From: Trochalopteron elliotii
Lineage: Eukaryota > Chordata > Aves > Passeriformes > Leiothrichidae
Direction of reading: 5' to 3'
Assembly (NCBI GenBank): GCA_024734555.1
Contig: JANPWX010000097.1
Coordinates: forward strand, 821,391-885,390
DNA length: 64,000 bases
Every line of letters begins with the position of its first letter. Positions within the stretch are counted from its first letter, which is position 1. The notes beneath the pieces are model-generated. The model made no database searches, was not told the DNA's origin, and was given only the letters and a program-made list of their open reading frames with translations. Position numbers and translations under genes: made by a program. Positions 59,401 through 64,000 of the stretch are shown one piece after another.

Positions 59401-62057
59401 GAAGGGCAAATGCCTCCAGGGCAGAGAGCAGTTTCCCTGTGAGCTCTTTCAGGTGCTACTCAGAAACTGTGTTTTTTCCTAATGGAAGCTCATTTCTATC
59501 AGTCTGCTAAAACTGGGGCTTGGGCCAGAGCACTGCAGTGCTGGAGCAAACATCAGCTCAGTGGTCCTCCACCCCACCTCCTGGGGTAGAGCAAACACAT
59601 CAGCTACAAGTTCCTCTAAATGTCTGTTTGGAAGCGTTTGTTGATGAAGTTGCCAAACAGACACAAAAAGGAGAAAAGTCTTAGCTTTAGCCAGTGGATT
59701 TGTGCTTAGCATGGTATATTAACTAACTGTGCCTGAGAGCTCAGAGTACCTTTGAGAGCAAGGTGTGCCTGGGGAAGTAGGAAAATAGGGCTTGTCTAGC
59801 TGAAGGAGGTCTTTTGACATTATCTGTTCCTCTGTGCCCTCCAGATGCTGCTGCTGTCTGCACTGGGGAGCTATTTGCCAGCAACCCAAGCATTCCTAAA
59901 TTTTAAGTTAGCATTGTGAAAGGAAAAAGCAAAAGCAGCATTCATAAATTACAATTCCCTAAACAGAAAGTTTGTGGTTTGTGTATTCATAACTTGCAAT
60001 CACAAAGCTGTGAATTTTCTGATTTTTGTCAGATTCTGATAAGATTAAAAAACCCCACAGTTATAGTTGGTCCTGCTGACCGGGTTGCAGAAATAATTTC
60101 GTGTTCAATTGGAGTCTAAAACTTTGGAGATTTCATGTCCATTGGGATATAAAATAATTTATCAATTCCCATTAACTTCAACTACCAATCAGGGAAGTTT
60201 TTATTTTAATTTTAGCAAAAAGGATTATGTAGAGCATCCTAATTTTTTACAGTAACAGAAGTTTCAGAAAGAAGCAACTAAAGCTAAGCCCTCTGCCTGT
60301 TTGGAAAAAAGCACCCTTTTTCTAAGAAAATCAGAACTTTGTATTTGGTCTGCAACTTTTATGAGGAATAGCATTTAAAAGTCAAAATGTATGTTTTGAG
60401 TGTTGCCTACTTTAAGTAACTTTAATCAGCTTTGTGGGAGCTTTTGGCCTTTCAAGCCTCTTATTTTTGAATGTGCATATCTGCATTTATTTTGGGAGTT
60501 TCTCTTCTAAATTGCAAACATTTACTAATGGTCTTAAAATAGCAGCAGATTACATTTTCTCCTGGCCTGCAGGCAGAAAAGAAGCACTTGTGAATCACTT
60601 GCAGAAACAAGAATAGTGACATGAACTGTGTTCATTCCTTGTAAAGTTAAGGAAAGCACAAAGAAGGAACATTTTGAAGGTTAATTCTCTGAAATTCCTA
60701 TGTTAGAACATTTGAAGAAGGAGAGACTTTCTATTAGTCAATTGTATTGATTTCTGCCACTAAGGGAAGTTGGAGAAAAAGTATTTACTGTGCTAAACTG
60801 CTGAAGCTTTCCACCAGTTCATATTGAACTCTGTGTCCTGCTGTCTTCTCAGTGCTCCCTCTGTGAAAGGGAAGACTGGAAGAGACACTGCAGCAGAGCT
60901 CTGAGAGGGAGCTGCTCTGTGCCTGTTAGCGTCCTCAAGGGAAACAATCACTTCTTCTCACTGTTAGCAATGGGTCATGAAATAATCTTCACGACTGTGA
61001 CAAATCAAGTGCTGCTGCAATTAAAAAGGGGTCATTGCTGCCTTTTGGTCTGGTTCCTCTATATGGCCTTCTCAAGTGCTACAAGTATATGCAAGTACAG
61101 TTGCTAACATGGTAAAAAAATTAGTTCTAGCTGATTTTTTTCAGGCTGCTTGATTTTTAGGCTGAGTTGCATGAAAAATTTTCTTGTTCTGTGTTTGGGA
61201 AAACTGGAATGGGTGTCTTTTAAGGCCTTTCAGTTTTTAGGGTGTCTTTTATGATTTTCTTCTCTTTTGTTTACAAACATTAAACCTTAAATGTGAACTG
61301 TTTGCTTGCTTAACAAAAGACAAAGAAAAACAAGTTTAGACTTAACTAAACCCTTAAACTTGAAGATTGATAGATGGATAGATGTATTTTATAGTGGGGC
61401 TCTACTCAGGAAAGTGGCTGGGTAATGATGGTGTCTTCTTCCTCAGCCTGACATCTATTTGTGTGCATTCAGTCAGATCTTTCACTTTATGGCTAAAATA
61501 AGTCTTGACTGCTTTTTACTCATTAGGCCTGCAGAGGCTACATAGCTAAGCTGCAAATATAGCTAAGAGCTAATGAGCTAGATTTTTCAGTGGTGAGCAC
61601 TGAAGCCTCAGCAGCTGTGACTTGTGTAGACTATTGATTGCTCCTTACGACAAAGGGGTAGTAGGTACAACACCATATTTCTCAAAAGTAATTAATTCTA
61701 AATAAACCCAAACTGGCTGCCTGTGTACTTGACTTTCAAGTTTTAATACAATTCTAGGTCTGAAAAAATCAAAATTAAATGGAAGGCTGAACTTGAAAGA
61801 CCAATTTAAGTTTATCCTTTTAAGGCTGTACTTTAAGACACACTTATTTTCATCATTACTAATTTTTTTGTAACAAATAGTTTTTTAATGCAAATTAGAT
61901 TTCACATTGACACTAAATAGATGATATATTCTATGTAAGACTTCCAAGATTTGATTATTAAAGCTTTTATTGTAAGAGTTCAATGCTGAATCATTGGTGT
62001 TGGAAACTGCAGTATGTGGTAAGTTGCTCTAATAGATTTTCTGCAATGTTCCTGAAA
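53430..62057. other. non-coding block, no recognised gene
   Basis: Over 8 kb with no recognised exon or repeat family. AT-rich intervals lie at about 54440-54780 and 60120-60250. A T-rich double tract occurs at about 56392-56429. A GC-richer patch at about 58980-59340 gives overlapping frames on both strands (up to 118 codons) without a domain. A minor TTTA run lies near 53957-53981. Confidence 0.5.
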
Positions 62058-62549
62058 TTAGTCCATGAATTTGTAATCTTCTTTCAAATAGATAAAAATG
62101 ACTGCTGTGACTGTAGGAATCTGAGAAGGAAACTGAAAAGATGTGATATTTTTGTAATTTTTGAAAATTATGAAAAGTATGAATGGGAGAGCATGGGGAG
62201 CTGTAATGGGAACTGCACATGCTAAGTCCATTTTTATTAATAAAGTAGTGAAGCAAATGTTAAGGGATGAGAGCTGATGAACAGTAACACCTTTATACAT
62301 ATATAGAATAATCTCTGACATACTAAATTGATAGATATTTTTTAACATTACTGAATTTATACCCAATGATAATGATGGCATGACTGAAATACAAATATTT
62401 CTCAATATTATTAAAGAATTTGACAAAATACCTGCAACCTGAACAATTATTTCATAACAACTTGGGTATAAGCATTGTCTCGTGCATGGAAAGAGTCTAA
62501 ATAAATGGTGGTGATTTGCAGCAAAATATTGAATCCTGGAGGTGCCCAA
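62058..62549 (-). other. 163-codon open frame in AT-rich DNA, coding status unlikely
   Basis: The frame runs from ATG to TAG on the minus strand in AT-rich sequence, where long open frames are less expected. The peptide is rich in Ile, Leu, Phe, Tyr and Cys with several hydrophobic runs, but it has no helix spacing or motif of any receptor or transporter family that I recognise. An 80-codon frame overlaps on the plus strand. No splice-site or promoter evidence was seen. Chance is the leading explanation. Confidence 0.12.
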
Positions 62550-64000
62550 GTGATGTGGTGCTGGACAGTGTAATGTAGATACTTTTTAACTGGTGTTTAT
62601 TAATTTTTGCAAGCAAAGTGTAAACTGCACATTAATTATGTTCCACATGGACTAAATGGGGAGGTGTAGCAGAGGATGGACTAATCACTTTATCACTGAG
62701 CTGGTATAATTTAGTATAGCCCAACTAAAAGTGGGAATAAATTCTCCCTGATAGGAAATTTATTTCCTGGGCTGGTATGTGGATCTGTGCTTTATTTCTT
62801 TCAGACACTATATATCTGTTCTTAAAGGCTACAGCCTTTTTTTGTTATTCTGGGTGCTGGGAACACTGAATGTTTCTTAAACTGCTTGTAGATGGTAAGT
62901 GCGAATAAAACAATTTTATTAAGGATGGAAAGAGGAAGTGGATAAATATTGAGGATCACACAGTGATACAAAAAGGATCAGAAAAGGCTGACAGAGCAAG
63001 AACAGGCTGCTGCTGAGCCAGACATTCTTTGGGTGTCATATATTTACAGAGTGTGCTCAGGGCCATGCTGTGGAGAATGAGGAGACTGTAGCCAGCCATG
63101 GAAATATCTTGTGGAAAGGATACAATCTGATATTTTGTAAGATAATTTCTCCATTTATTTTAGTTCTGTTTCCACCCTGGCAAGGACCCTCCAAAACTGA
63201 GGAGACCAGCCTCTCATGGGGCAGAGGAGGAAGCTGGGGAAGAAAGAAAATCCCCTGTACAGTGCAGGCCTCAACTGGTCTGGAGAGTGGATGTGTGTTT
63301 CTCAACTGGAGCCTTCTGGAAAGGTGTTTTTCTGTCAAATTCAGATTTAAGGCATTTTAATGCCTACACAAGACCTCAGTAGACTTTAGGTGTGACTGAA
63401 GAATGGCAGAGTTGAGGGGAGACTTTGGAGCTGAGCTGGCTTCCATCAGAGTGTCTCAGGTGTCAAAAGCACAGAAGTTGCAGGGTAAAATCTTCAGCTT
63501 TTGCTCAAACTAGCCAAATTAAAATGAGGCAGCTTCTTGTGCCCTGACTGCGTGTAGGGCAGGTGCAGGCCAGCACAAGCTCCCTTCCCCCTAGATCATG
63601 TTTTCATATAAAGGAAAGAGTTTAGAAGGGCAAGTTCAAAGGCAGTCCAGACAGGGAAGGCCGGTGCATCTGAGGCTGCCAAGAATGGTCCCTGTAATTG
63701 TAGCAGTGTTTATCACATTGGAGTGGAAATGAAAACCCTGTAACATCTTCCATTGACCCTTTAGATGCTTGGAGGCAAGAGAAAATTTTGATTTAAACCA
63801 TTGGTTTAAATTGCTTAAAGCAAGATGAGTGCCTTTAAATAACTTAAGTATGGTAACACATTTCTTCCTCTTGCCTCTGGTGTCAGCGACAGCACTTCTA
63901 GGAGAGTAGGAAATTGGTGATAGAAGTGAGTATACAATAAACTTATAGAGGAAGTTCTTGTCTACCAACTCCTAAAAGGCTCCATGTTTTCAGTGGTTTG
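62550..64000. other. non-coding block to window end
   Basis: No exon or repeat was recognised. Frames of 93-110 codons at 63057-63360 and 63636-63968 overlap on both strands or lack any family signature. Confidence 0.5.

Overview
The window reads as non-coding vertebrate DNA, almost certainly from a bird. The main evidence is a clearly recognisable CR1 LINE fragment (about 37822-38690) with its antisense reverse-transcriptase tail and the octamer-type 3' end repeat typical of avian CR1. Three much older CR1/L3-like relics and several MIR/CORE-SINE-like relics support this, and no Alu, L1 or other mammalian young repeat is visible. Three LTR-like blocks fit avian endogenous retrovirus LTRs, one of which resembles passerine LTRs as I remember them. 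The species cannot be fixed from the sequence alone.

I find no exon that I can assign to a known gene family. The open frames are short, mostly overlap on both strands, and match no domain I recognise. No CpG island was seen. The window is therefore intergenic, or lies within one or more large introns. The best protein-like frame is on the minus strand at 24576-24866. It has an acceptor-like site upstream and an AATAAA downstream, but its coding status is uncertain.

Layout, left to right. 1-110 is a 9-bp minisatellite cut by the window edge. 6208-6656 is an LTR-like element on the minus strand. 13707-13752 is an A-rich tract. 20740-20905 is a MIR-like SINE on the plus strand. 23878-24222 is an ancient CR1 on the minus strand, next to AT-rich DNA with a short duplication and the protein-like frame. 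36033-36292 is a solo-LTR-like element on the plus strand. 37822-38690 is the younger CR1 on the minus strand. 40521-40642 is a perfect (CCTTC)24 array. 41955-42372 and 48255-48600 are ancient CR1 relics on the minus strand. 45529-45640 and 51069-51150 are MIR/L2-like relics on the minus strand. 52899-53426 is an LTR-like element on the plus strand containing six degenerate short repeats. The rest is unique-looking DNA, with a few AT-rich, homeodomain-site-rich patches that could be conserved regulatory elements.

No operon, pathway, CRISPR array or new defence-like system is present. The points most worth checking are the three LTR-like blocks, the deep amniote repeats, the 24576-24866 frame and the candidate conserved non-coding patches.
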